A program made the translations under genes and the position numbers. Below are positions 16,452-24,422 of a stretch of 51,829 nucleotides of DNA, one piece after another. The stretch spans positions 1 to 51,829 of the forward strand of contig CAMIKG010000029.1 of assembly GCA_946221915.1 (NCBI GenBank). Reading direction: 5' to 3'. Positions within the stretch are counted from its first letter, which is position 1, and every line of letters starts with the position of its first letter. The DNA is from an uncultured Erwinia sp. Lineage in GTDB: Bacteria > Pseudomonadota > Gammaproteobacteria > Enterobacterales > Enterobacteriaceae. The notes below the pieces were generated by a model, which was not told where the DNA came from, made no database searches, and saw nothing but the letters and a program-made list of their open reading frames with translations.

Positions 16452-16592
16452 GTCAACAGTTGTCGATAATGACGCCGCCAGTGGCGGGAAAACTTGACGC
16501 TGGCGCACTAAGTTTTGTCATCCACGGTCAACTTCGAGGCAAAAAGCGTGCCCGCTGTGCGCTGCGGTCAACATTCGGTGGCCTGCGGTCAA
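16452..16592. promoter_or_regulatory. Repeated GTCAA sites between permease and kinase genes
   Basis: CGGTCAA occurs at 16525-16531, 16565-16571 and 16586-16592, and a related TGTCAA at 16451-16456, all on the plus strand. The spacings of the three strong copies are 40 and 21 bases, close to whole helix turns. Direct half-sites of this kind suit an AraC-type activator, such as the product of the gene at 17807. The link is inference. Confidence 0.4.
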
Positions 16593-16653
16593 GCCGAAGC
16601 GGGGGCAGGCAACGGATGCTGATAGCACTTATCTAAGCTGCGGAGCCTGACTT

Positions 16654-17658
16654 ATGAGTGCCAAACAATACGACACCCTCGATAACACTGCGCTGACCGC
16701 GCTGGCGCAACGCGCGCTGGCTAACTATCCGGCGGCCCTGCACGGTGAGTTAAGCCTGCTGTGCCGCTCTGAAAACGCCACGTTTCTGCTGGTGGCGCAC
16801 GGGCAGCGCTACGCCCTGCGCCTGCACCGTGGCGATTACCATCAAAAAGCGGATATCGAAAGCGAGCTGCTGTGGCTGGATGCGCTGCGTGAAACCGGCA
16901 TTGTGGTGCCGCAGGCGGTTGTGAATAGCCAGGGAGACGCGGTACAGACGCTGCTGTTGCCGGACGGTGGCACACGTTATGCGGTGCTGTTTCACTGGAT
17001 CGACGGCGAGATGCCGACCACCGAGGTCGATCCGCGCGCCTTCCGTCAGCTGGGAGAGATCACCGCGCGGCTGCATCATCACAGCCGCCACTGGCAGCGG
17101 CCGCAGGGGTTCCAGCGCATTATCTGGGATCATCACACCATGGTCAGCCCGCAGAGCCACTGGGGGCACTGGCAGGATGCGCCAAACCTGAAGCCGCAGG
17201 ATCGCGCGCTGGTGGCGCAGGCGATTGCGCGTATCGGCGCTGAGCTGGCGGACTATGGCAAAAGCGCTGAACGTTATGGTTTGATCCATGCCGATCTGCG
17301 GCTGACCAACCTGCTGCTGCATCGTGGTGAAACGCGGGTGATCGATTTTGACGATTGCGGTTTTGGCTGGTATCTGCACGATCTGGCGGCGGCGATCAGT
17401 TTTGTTGAGCACCATCCGCGCGCCGCCGAGTGGGTGGATCACTGGCTGCAGGGTTATGAGCAGGTGGCGCATCTGTCAGAAGCCGATATGGCGCTGGTGC
17501 CCACGCTGCTGATGCAGCGCCGCATCCAGCTGCTGGCCTGGGCGGGCTCGCATGCGGAAACCGAGATGGCGCAAAGTCTGGGGCCACACTGGGCGGATCA
17601 TTCCGTGCGCCTGTGCCGCCGCTATCTGGAAACCACGCAGCTGCCGGTCGGTGTCTGA
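16654..17658 (+). CDS. APH-family phosphotransferase, probable aminoalcohol kinase
   Basis: A 334-residue kinase of the aminoglycoside phosphotransferase/choline kinase fold. It has an N-lobe (RYALRLHRGDYH, with ATP-contact residues), the catalytic loop LIHADLRLTNLLL and the metal-binding VIDFDDCGFGW. Such kinases next to an ethanolamine permease fit the route known from Erwinia, in which ethanolamine is phosphorylated and then split by a PLP-dependent phospho-lyase to acetaldehyde, ammonia and phosphate. No lyase gene lies in the window. Homoserine kinase or a stress kinase (SrkA-like) are alternatives. The ATG at 16654 follows CGGAG at 16640-16644. Confidence 0.75.
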   Translation: MSAKQYDTLDNTALTALAQRALANYPAALHGELSLLCRSENATFLLVAHGQRYALRLHRGDYHQKADIESELLWLDALRETGIVVPQAVVNSQGDAVQTLLLPDGGTRYAVLFHWIDGEMPTTEVDPRAFRQLGEITARLHHHSRHWQRPQGFQRIIWDHHTMVSPQSHWGHWQDAPNLKPQDRALVAQAIARIGAELADYGKSAERYGLIHADLRLTNLLLHRGETRVIDFDDCGFGWYLHDLAAAISFVEHHPRAAEWVDHWLQGYEQVAHLSEADMALVPTLLMQRRIQLLAWAGSHAETEMAQSLGPHWADHSVRLCRRYLETTQLPVGV

Positions 17659-17806
17659 ACCTGCACTTTTATCGGGCAGGGATGCGCCTCTGCGGTGCCG
17701 TGAATCGCCGCTTCGTCTGCTAACTCGCTGATTGCGCTGTTGATAGTGGTTGGTATGAAACTTGCTGTCATTAGTCAGACTTCCTGTGGCAGCGCAAGGC
17801 GAGGCG

Positions 17807-18877
17807 ATGATGGAAAATGTAATCAGCAGACAACCCGCACTCGGCGGTGTGCTGGCGGACGGTTTTGCCAGCAACCGTGGCGTGCTGGCGGCCGCAGCGA
17901 CCGGGCTGGCGGATTTTATTGGTGCGAAAGGCGGTGACGCCGACCGTATTTTCGGCGTAAGCGGTATCGATCCTGAACGGCTGGCCAGCCCGACGCTCAG
18001 TCTCGGGCTGGTAAACTACTGCCGCGTGATGGAAGAAGCGGCGCGCTATTCGGGTTTTGATAACTTCGGTTTGCACTACGGCAGGCAGTTTAAACCGCAG
18101 TCATTAGGCCTGATTGGCTATGTGGGGCTGTGCTCGGCCAGTCTGGAGCAGGCGCTGCAGAATGTGGTCAGCGCTTTTCCTTATCATCAGCATGACACCC
18201 TGACCCGGCTGGTGGATCGCGGCGACTGCTGGCGTTTTGATTATCAGGTGCGTCATGGTGCGATCCTCTGTCGTCGGCAGGACGCTGAACTGACGCTGGG
18301 GATGATCATGAATCTGATCCGCCATGTCGCAGGCAAAAGCTGGGCGCCACGCGAAGTGCATTTTGAACATCCACGTCCTGAGTTATGGCATGAGCACTGC
18401 AAAGTGTTCGATGCACCGGTCTATTTTGATCAACCGTTTAACTCGCTGGTGATCGCGAAACGCGATCTGTTGCGCACCATGCCGGAAAGCGATCCGGTAT
18501 TGCTGACGGTGGTGCAGGACGCCATTCGCCGTCTCAACAGCCAGGCGCCGCAGCAAAACATTGTCGACCAGGCACGTGCGCAGGTTCATCTGGCGCTGAT
18601 GCAGGGGGAACCGGCGCTGGAGGAGGTGGCGGAAAAAATGGGCTTATCGAGCTGGTCGCTGCAGCGGCGGCTGCGTGATGAAGGACTGAGTTTTACCACG
18701 CTGGTGGATAATGTGCGTTGCGAAATGGCGACCCACTATTTGCAGCAGAAACAGTTACCCATCTCAGAGATGGCGCTGCTGCTGGGTTATTCTGAAGTCA
18801 GCGCCTTTTCCCGTGCCTTCCGCCGCTGGTTTGGCATCAGCCCACGCCAGTGGCGGCAGGATGAGCTGGCGGGCTAA
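17807..18877 (+). CDS. AraC family transcriptional regulator
   Basis: A 356-residue regulator with an N-terminal Arabinose_bd-type sensor domain (about residues 20-200, with LGLVNYCRVMEEAARYSG and LGLIGYVGLCSASLEQAL). The C-terminal part is two helix-turn-helix motifs (ALEEVAEKMGLSSWSLQRRL and the second ending in LLGYSEVSAFSRAFRRWFG, ISPRQWR). ATGATG at 17807 follows AAGG at 17795-17798. It is 148 bases after the kinase gene and in the same direction, so it is the likely activator of the permease/kinase pair. The inducer is unknown. Confidence 0.9.
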   Translation: MMENVISRQPALGGVLADGFASNRGVLAAAATGLADFIGAKGGDADRIFGVSGIDPERLASPTLSLGLVNYCRVMEEAARYSGFDNFGLHYGRQFKPQSLGLIGYVGLCSASLEQALQNVVSAFPYHQHDTLTRLVDRGDCWRFDYQVRHGAILCRRQDAELTLGMIMNLIRHVAGKSWAPREVHFEHPRPELWHEHCKVFDAPVYFDQPFNSLVIAKRDLLRTMPESDPVLLTVVQDAIRRLNSQAPQQNIVDQARAQVHLALMQGEPALEEVAEKMGLSSWSLQRRLRDEGLSFTTLVDNVRCEMATHYLQQKQLPISEMALLLGYSEVSAFSRAFRRWFGISPRQWRQDELAG

Positions 18878-19244
18878 CGATTTACTTGCTGAATCATTAC
18901 GTTTTGCTGCTTATTCGATGTCATTTTATAAATAACAGTGCTAAGGTTTTGCGCCTGTTGGCCGATAGCTACAGCGTTAGCTTTCTGCTGACAGGCTATT
19001 CCAGCATTGCCAGATCCATTACAAACGATTTCTGCTGCCTTGCAGCAGCCACCACCAGGGTGGAGAAGACAGAATAAAACAAATTGGTAATAACTGTGGT
19101 AAATTATATTTTTTAATTCCGTTATTTTATTACGGATAACCAGGCGTTTGTTTTATTCCCGTCTCTGGCTGTTATATGGATGTATTGACTTGTTGTTATG
19201 ACTGGCGTGGTGCTGGTTTTTTTACTTAAATTCATGGAACAGAA
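18878..19244. other. AT-rich leader before the lipoprotein operon
   Basis: A 367-base gap without a convincing gene. A short hairpin TGCTGC-CTT-GCAGCA at 19031-19045 lacks a T-run. From about 19070 to 19240 the DNA is clearly more AT-rich than its surroundings, and TTGACT at 19185-19190 may be a -35 element with no good -10 at normal spacing. The composition would suit H-NS binding, but that is inference. Confidence 0.5.
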
Positions 19245-19922
19245 ATGAAGACCCATTATCATCTTGTTGCTTTTACGTTACTGAGTAGCGCCGTACTTAG
19301 CGGTTGCGCTACTGAATCGTCACGCGCAATTGAGGCTCCTCAGGTTACGGCGGCCAGCCAGCCCGTTTATCAGGGAGTAAAAAGCCCAATTGCTGTCGGG
19401 AAATTTGATAACCGCTCCTCTTATATGAACGGGATTTTCTCTGACGGTGTTGATCGCCTGGGCAACCAGTCGAAAACTATTCTGATTACCCATCTGCAGC
19501 AGACCGGACGTTTCAACGTTCTGGATCGCGCCAACCTTGAAGAAATCAAAGCCGAAGCAGGTTACAAACGTAGCGCGCAGTCGATTAAAGGCGCGGACTA
19601 TGTGGTTACCGGCGATATCACCGAGTTTGGCCGCAAAGAAGTTGGCGATCAGCAGCTGTGGGGTATTCTCGGCCGTGGCAAACAGCAAATTGCCTATGCC
19701 AAAGTGAATCTGAATATCGTTGATGTCGCCACTTCCGAAGTGGTCTATTCCGTTCAGGGCGCTGGCGAATATGCGCTGTCGAACCGTGAAGTTATTGGCT
19801 TTGGCGGCACCGCCAGCTATGACTCAACGCTGAATGGTAAAGTGATGGATCTGGCGATTCGCGAAGCGGTAAATCATCTGGTCAATGGAATTGAATCCGG
19901 CGCGTGGCGTCCGGCTAAATAA
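19245..19922 (+). CDS. CsgG/HfaB-family outer membrane lipoprotein
   Basis: A 225-residue protein with a signal peptide and lipobox LSGCA; Ala at +2 predicts the outer membrane. The mature part is of the CsgG type (PIAVGKFDNRSS, then GRFNVLDRANLEEIKAEAGY, GADYVVTGDITEFGRKE, and VNLNIVDVATSEVVYSVQGAGEY). CsgG forms a nonameric pore that secretes curli subunits. This protein is shorter than curli CsgG (about 277 with signal) and stands outside any csg locus, so it is a paralogue. It is the first gene of a three-lipoprotein operon with DUF4810 and DUF799 proteins. Secretion of some partner is possible but unproven. Confidence 0.9.
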   Translation: MKTHYHLVAFTLLSSAVLSGCATESSRAIEAPQVTAASQPVYQGVKSPIAVGKFDNRSSYMNGIFSDGVDRLGNQSKTILITHLQQTGRFNVLDRANLEEIKAEAGYKRSAQSIKGADYVVTGDITEFGRKEVGDQQLWGILGRGKQQIAYAKVNLNIVDVATSEVVYSVQGAGEYALSNREVIGFGGTASYDSTLNGKVMDLAIREAVNHLVNGIESGAWRPAK

Positions 19923-19937
19923 TCAACGGGGAAGAAG

Positions 19938-20294
19938 ATGCGCATGATGAAATATACCCTGGCTGTGGCTACGGCCCTGCTATTAACCGCCTGCGCGGAA
20001 AAGAAAGAGAATATCTATTACTGGGGTGACTACCAGTCGTCGCTATATAGCTATTACAAACACGGCGAAGCTCCGGAAAAAGAAATCGAAACGCTGAACA
20101 AAGTTATTCAGGAAGCCAAAGCCAAAAATAAACCGGTTGCGCCAGGACTGCGTGCCCAGCTCGGCTTGCTGTATGTCAACACTGGCCACACGGATTTAGC
20201 GTTTCAGCAGTTCGCCGCTGAAAAAAGCGCGTTTCCCGAATCGTCTGCCTACATGGATTTCCTGATGCGTAACAAGCAGGGAGCACAGAAATGA
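19938..20294 (+). CDS. DUF4810 family lipoprotein
   Basis: A 118-residue protein with signal peptide and lipobox LLTACA (+2 Ala, outer membrane predicted). The mature sequence is of the DUF4810 type: YYWGDYQSSLYSYYKHGEAP, then a helical half (LRAQLGLLYVNTGHTDLAFQQF) that looks like one tetratricopeptide-like hairpin. ATG 19938 is 5 bases from GGGGA. It starts 15 bases after the CsgG-like gene and its stop overlaps the next ATG, so the genes are translationally coupled. The function of the family is unknown to me beyond this association. Confidence 0.85.
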   Translation: MRMMKYTLAVATALLLTACAEKKENIYYWGDYQSSLYSYYKHGEAPEKEIETLNKVIQEAKAKNKPVAPGLRAQLGLLYVNTGHTDLAFQQFAAEKSAFPESSAYMDFLMRNKQGAQK

Positions 20295-20950
20295 AAAAGT
20301 TTTTAGCTATTGCCGCCGTGCTGGCCGCTGTCACCCTGAGCGGTTGTGCGAAGAAAACGCCTTATGACTATACGGCTTTCCGTGAAAGTAAACCGGCTTC
20401 GATCCTGGTGCTGCCGGCGCAAAACAACTCTCCGGACGTCAACGCTGCGCACAGCTTTGTGTCGCTGGTAACCGCGCCGCTGGCGGAAGCCGGTTACTAT
20501 GTGTTCCCGGTTGCGGTAGTGGAAGAGACCTTTAAACAAAACGGCTTAACCAATGCCAATGATGCTCAGGCGGTCAATACGGCGAAGCTGCGCAGCATTT
20601 TTAATGCTGATGCCGCACTGTATATCACCGTGACTGATTACGGCACCAAATACATTCTGGTCGACAGCGTGACGCAAGTGTCCGCTACCGCCCGTCTGGT
20701 GGATCTGCGTACCGGTAAACAGATCTGGAGTGGTCTGGCTACGGCATCAAGTAACGAGCAGAACAACAGCAACCAGGGTGGTCTGGTCGGTATGCTGATC
20801 AGCGCAGCTGTGAAGCAGGTAGCGAATAATATGACCGATGCGGCGCATGATATTGCAGGCGTCACCAGCCTGCGTTTGCTGACGGCCAAAACTGCCAATA
20901 CCGATGGTGGCATTCTGCCGGGTCCGCGTGCGAAGGCGGCGAAAATCTGA
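20291..20950 (+). CDS. DUF799 (GNA1162-like) lipoprotein
   Basis: A 219-residue protein with signal peptide and lipobox LSGCA (+2 Ala, outer membrane predicted). It shows the DUF799 pattern known from meningococcal GNA1162: PASILVLPAQNNSPDV, AEAGYYVFPVAVVEETF, ADAALYITVTDYGTKYILV and DLRTGKQIWSG. The fold resembles TolB/CsgG-type alpha-beta domains of the outer membrane. The ATG overlaps the DUF4810 stop by four bases. A very strong terminator closes the operon. It may form a complex with the other two lipoproteins. Confidence 0.88.
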   Translation: MKKFLAIAAVLAAVTLSGCAKKTPYDYTAFRESKPASILVLPAQNNSPDVNAAHSFVSLVTAPLAEAGYYVFPVAVVEETFKQNGLTNANDAQAVNTAKLRSIFNADAALYITVTDYGTKYILVDSVTQVSATARLVDLRTGKQIWSGLATASSNEQNNSNQGGLVGMLISAAVKQVANNMTDAAHDIAGVTSLRLLTAKTANTDGGILPGPRAKAAKI

Positions 20951-21040
20951 TAGCTGCGCTGATACAGGTGAGCACCTGTTAAGGTGTGACATCCTGCTGG
21001 CAGATTCTGCAGCTTCCCTTTCCTTACGATGAGGAGGGGC

Positions 21041-21076
21041 AGTGAGGGGGAACGAATATTCCCCCTCACTTTTTTT
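21041..21076 (+). terminator. Strong terminator of the lipoprotein operon
   Basis: A perfect 12-base stem AGTGAGGGGGAA (21041-21052) and TTCCCCCTCACT (21059-21070) encloses a 6-base loop and is followed by a T-run to 21076. It lies just beyond the sbcC stop on the opposite strand. Confidence 0.9.
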
Positions 21077-24000
21077 ACGCCGTCGGCGACTCCAGTTTGC
21101 TGTAACCCAGGCCATTCACCTTGCGTACTTTGATCTGCACCGGAATCCGCTCTTTCATCGCTTCCACATGACTGATCACGCCGATGGTTTTGCCGCTGGC
21201 ATTCAGCGCATCCAGCGCATCCAGTGCGGTGTCGAGGGTATCGGCATCCAGGGTGCCAAAGCCTTCGTCAAGGAACAGCGATTCGATGCGGGTTTTGTCG
21301 CTGACCAGGTCGGAAAGCGCCAGCGCCAGCGCCAGACTGACGAGGAAACTCTCGCCGCCTGACAGGGTTCGGGTGTCGCGCTGTGCGTCTGCCTGCCAGG
21401 TATCCACCACCTGCAATTCCAGCGCTTCATCCGATTTACGCTGCAGCAGATAGCGGCCATGCAGCCGGTTCAGCTGCTGGTTGGCCAGCCACACCAGATG
21501 ATCCAGCGTCAGCCCCTGGGCGAATTTACGGAATTTATCGCCAGTCGCTGAACCAATCATCTCATTGAGCCATGCCCAGTCATCCTGCTGCTGTTCACCT
21601 TCTGCAATTTGCTGCAACAGCGTCTGCTGTTGCTGGCGCTGCTGCTGGTCGTGCAGCAATTGCTGGCGCGCCTGGCCCTGCTGCTGGGCGTTATCGCGGA
21701 TTTGTCCACGCAAGCTTTCCGTCAGTTCCGTCAGCTGCGCTGCTGGCAGGGTGATAATTTCCTGCCGCTGCGCCTCTTGCTGGCGTAATTGCAATGTCGC
21801 CAGCTGGTTACTGAGTGAGTTATGCTGTCCGGTCAGGGTATTTAGCTGGTTCTGTACTGTCTGCCACTGCTGCTGCTGTTGCACGCAGCGTTCATCGGCC
21901 TGCTGCGCCTGCTGTTGCAGCTGCTGGCGCACCTCAGCAATCTGCCGATCGCCAAACAGCTGCTGGCGCTGCTGCTGCTGCTGCTCCAGTTGCTGTTGTG
22001 CGCTATGCAGTTCACTTTCCGCACGCTGCAGACGTTGTTGCTGTTCCGTCAGCTCGCTGCTGAGGCTCTGCTGGCGGCTGGTGAGGGTAGCCCGCTGTGG
22101 TTCCAGTCCGGCCAGTGTCTGCTCGCTGTGTTGCCATTGCCGCCACTCGTCACGACGTTGCTGCAGCCAGTGCTCTGTTTCTGCGGCGGCCGGCAGGCTG
22201 AAGTGATAAGCCGCCAGCTGGCTGCTCAGTGTGGAGCGTTGCTGTTGCAGCTGCTCGCTGGCGCCGCGTAGCTGTTGCTGTAACTCCGCCAGTTGCTGCT
22301 GGGCGTAATCCAGTTGCTGGCGGGCGAGCTGTTGCGCCTGCTGATGCTGTTGCAGCGCCTGCTGTTTTTCACTCAGTTGATTTTTTGCCTGCTGCAGCAA
22401 CCGGGCTGACTGCTCATGCTGCTGCAGCGCCTGTTGCCGATCGTTTTCCTGCTGCTCCTGCTGTGCCAGCCAGTGAGCGATCGCTTCCGCGTCCAGCGCA
22501 TCAGCGGTCAGCGCCAGCGACTGAACTAACTGCTGCCAGCGCTGCTGCAAGTGTTCGCTTTCAGCGAGAGTTTGCTGCTGCTCCTGCTGCAGTTTTTCCA
22601 GCTGCGCCTGACTCAGTTTTATCTGTTCATTTCTGGCGGCGCCTTGCTCAGAAAGCTGTTGCAGCTCATTTTCCAGCTGCTGCAAACGTTGCTGATTAAG
22701 AGAAATTTCCAGCGCCTGATATTCGGCAATGGCCGGATGCTGACAGGAGCCACACAGCGGGCAGGGCTGATCGGGCTGGAGCAGTGCACGATGTTGCGCC
22801 AGGTCGGCGATCTGTTTTTCCAGATCACAACGCGCCTTTAAATCGAGGTGATGCTGTTTTTTCTCTTTCCAGCCAGTGCGCAGCGCCAGCAGCTGCTTTT
22901 CATCCTGCTCCCGCTGTTGTTGCAGGCTGAGCAGCTGGGTCTGCTGTTTTTGCTGTAACTGACTGAGCTGAATCAGCTGCGGCGACAGTAATGCCAGTTG
23001 TTGCCGCAATGGACGCTGCTGCTGTAGCTGCGTCAGGCTGGCGCGCAGTGCGGCTTCGGGTTGCTGCTGTTGCAGCGTCTCATAGGCCTGTTGCGCCAGG
23101 TTCAGCTGTTGCTGCGCCCCGGCCACCTGTGACTGCAGCGGGGCCAGTTGTTGCTCCTGCTGCACCATGGCCTGTTGCTGTTGGGCGATGGCCTGTTGCT
23201 GCTGTTGTTCACGCTGTTGCTGCGAAGTCAGTGCTTGCTCACTGCTGTGCAGGCGGGGGAGCTGGTCTTCCCACAGCAACAGTGATGAGCCCCATTGGGC
23301 AACAGAGGCGTGCTGTTCGCGCCACAGCTGATATTGCTGGCGCTGCTGTTCCAGCGTGTGCAGCTCCTGCTGCAGCTGGAGCTGGCTCTGCTGTTTTTGC
23401 TGCTGCGCAAGTTGGTGCTCACTTCGCGTTTTAGCCAGCGCGGTAACCTGCTGTTGCAGGGTGGCTATCTGATGATCCAGCGGCTGCACCTGCTCATTGA
23501 TCAGCGTTTCCTGCTGCTGACGCTGCTGCGCCAGCTGTTTACGCGCCTCTTCCGCCTGCTGCTGCTGTTCGCTGAGGCTGTGTAACCGGGCGGATGCCTG
23601 CTGCTGCTGTGTTACCAGATCGCTCAGCTGCTGTTCCAGTGCCACGATATCCTGTTGCAGCTTCTGCTGCTGCTCCTGCCACTGCTGCTGTTGCTGGTAC
23701 TCCGTCAGCGAACGGGTAAGTGCTTGCTCCTGCGCGGTCAGTTGCTCCAGCTGCTGTTGTAACTGCTGGCGAGTCTCTTCATCCAGCAGCGCCATGCCGG
23801 ATGCGCGGGCGCGCAGGTTATCCAGTGCGATGCGCGTCGCTTTATGCTGCTCGAACACCGCCATCGACAGGCGACCATAGATTTCAGTACCGGTCAGCTC
23901 TTCCAGAAGCTCCGCGCGCTCGCTGGCTTTGGCATTGAGAAAGGCGGCGAACTGCCCCTGGGACAGCATCATCGATTTGGTGAAACGGTTGAAATCGAGG

Positions 24001-24422
24001 CCGGTCAGGGTTTCGGTCATTTTCAGTTTGTCACTGACCTTATCGGCGACAATGCTGTTATCCGCGCAGCGCACCAGCTCGACTTTCGGCGCCTGCAGAT
24101 TGCCGTCCAGCGCGCCGCGTGCGCGGTTCTGGCTCCAGAAGGCGCGCCAGGCGACCCCTTTCACTTCAAACTCCACTTCCGCCAGACACTCGGCGGTATC
24201 GCGGGTAATCAGGTCGTTCTGCGATTGCGTGATGCCGCCCAGCCGCGAGGTCTGGTGATACAGCGCCAGGCAAATGGCGTCGAGCAGGGTGGTTTTTCCG
24301 GCCCCGGTGGGGCCAGTAATGGCAAACAGGCCGTTGCTGGCAAAAGGTTCGGCGGTGAAATCGATTTTCCATTCGCCTTTCAGTGAGTTCAGGTTCTTAA
24401 AGCGCAGCGTCAGAATTTTCAT
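21075..24422 (-). CDS. sbcC: Exonuclease subunit SbcC, glutamine-rich
   Basis: An 1115-residue SMC-like ATPase that, with SbcD, cuts DNA hairpins and protein-blocked ends. It contains Walker A GPTGAGKTT (37-45), the zinc hook CPLC at 554-557 between two long coiled-coil arms, and at about residue 1020 the ABC signature LSGGES followed by Walker B FLDEGFGTLD. E. coli SbcC has 1048 residues. The coiled coil is extremely Gln-rich: I count 101 Gln in residues 201-500. The start overlaps the sbcD stop by four bases, so sbcD-sbcC form one operon. It is convergent with the lipoprotein operon. Confidence 0.95.
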   Translation of the reverse strand: MKILTLRFKNLNSLKGEWKIDFTAEPFASNGLFAITGPTGAGKTTLLDAICLALYHQTSRLGGITQSQNDLITRDTAECLAEVEFEVKGVAWRAFWSQNRARGALDGNLQAPKVELVRCADNSIVADKVSDKLKMTETLTGLDFNRFTKSMMLSQGQFAAFLNAKASERAELLEELTGTEIYGRLSMAVFEQHKATRIALDNLRARASGMALLDEETRQQLQQQLEQLTAQEQALTRSLTEYQQQQQWQEQQQKLQQDIVALEQQLSDLVTQQQQASARLHSLSEQQQQAEEARKQLAQQRQQQETLINEQVQPLDHQIATLQQQVTALAKTRSEHQLAQQQKQQSQLQLQQELHTLEQQRQQYQLWREQHASVAQWGSSLLLWEDQLPRLHSSEQALTSQQQREQQQQQAIAQQQQAMVQQEQQLAPLQSQVAGAQQQLNLAQQAYETLQQQQPEAALRASLTQLQQQRPLRQQLALLSPQLIQLSQLQQKQQTQLLSLQQQREQDEKQLLALRTGWKEKKQHHLDLKARCDLEKQIADLAQHRALLQPDQPCPLCGSCQHPAIAEYQALEISLNQQRLQQLENELQQLSEQGAARNEQIKLSQAQLEKLQQEQQQTLAESEHLQQRWQQLVQSLALTADALDAEAIAHWLAQQEQQENDRQQALQQHEQSARLLQQAKNQLSEKQQALQQHQQAQQLARQQLDYAQQQLAELQQQLRGASEQLQQQRSTLSSQLAAYHFSLPAAAETEHWLQQRRDEWRQWQHSEQTLAGLEPQRATLTSRQQSLSSELTEQQQRLQRAESELHSAQQQLEQQQQQRQQLFGDRQIAEVRQQLQQQAQQADERCVQQQQQWQTVQNQLNTLTGQHNSLSNQLATLQLRQQEAQRQEIITLPAAQLTELTESLRGQIRDNAQQQGQARQQLLHDQQQRQQQQTLLQQIAEGEQQQDDWAWLNEMIGSATGDKFRKFAQGLTLDHLVWLANQQLNRLHGRYLLQRKSDEALELQVVDTWQADAQRDTRTLSGGESFLVSLALALALSDLVSDKTRIESLFLDEGFGTLDADTLDTALDALDALNASGKTIGVISHVEAMKERIPVQIKVRKVNGLGYSKLESPTA

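Noticed and set aside
18886..19077. 63-codon frame after the AraC gene
   Set aside because: No ribosome site and no similarity seen; it lies in AT-rich leader DNA.
21565..22206. Cys/Ser-rich plus-strand frame of 213 codons
   Set aside because: It results from reading the CAG/CTG-rich coiled-coil part of sbcC on the wrong strand.
22000..24000. Dense CTG/CAG triplets considered as a microsatellite or repeat array
   Set aside because: They are fully explained as Gln codons within the intact sbcC frame, with varied spacing and no constant unit.
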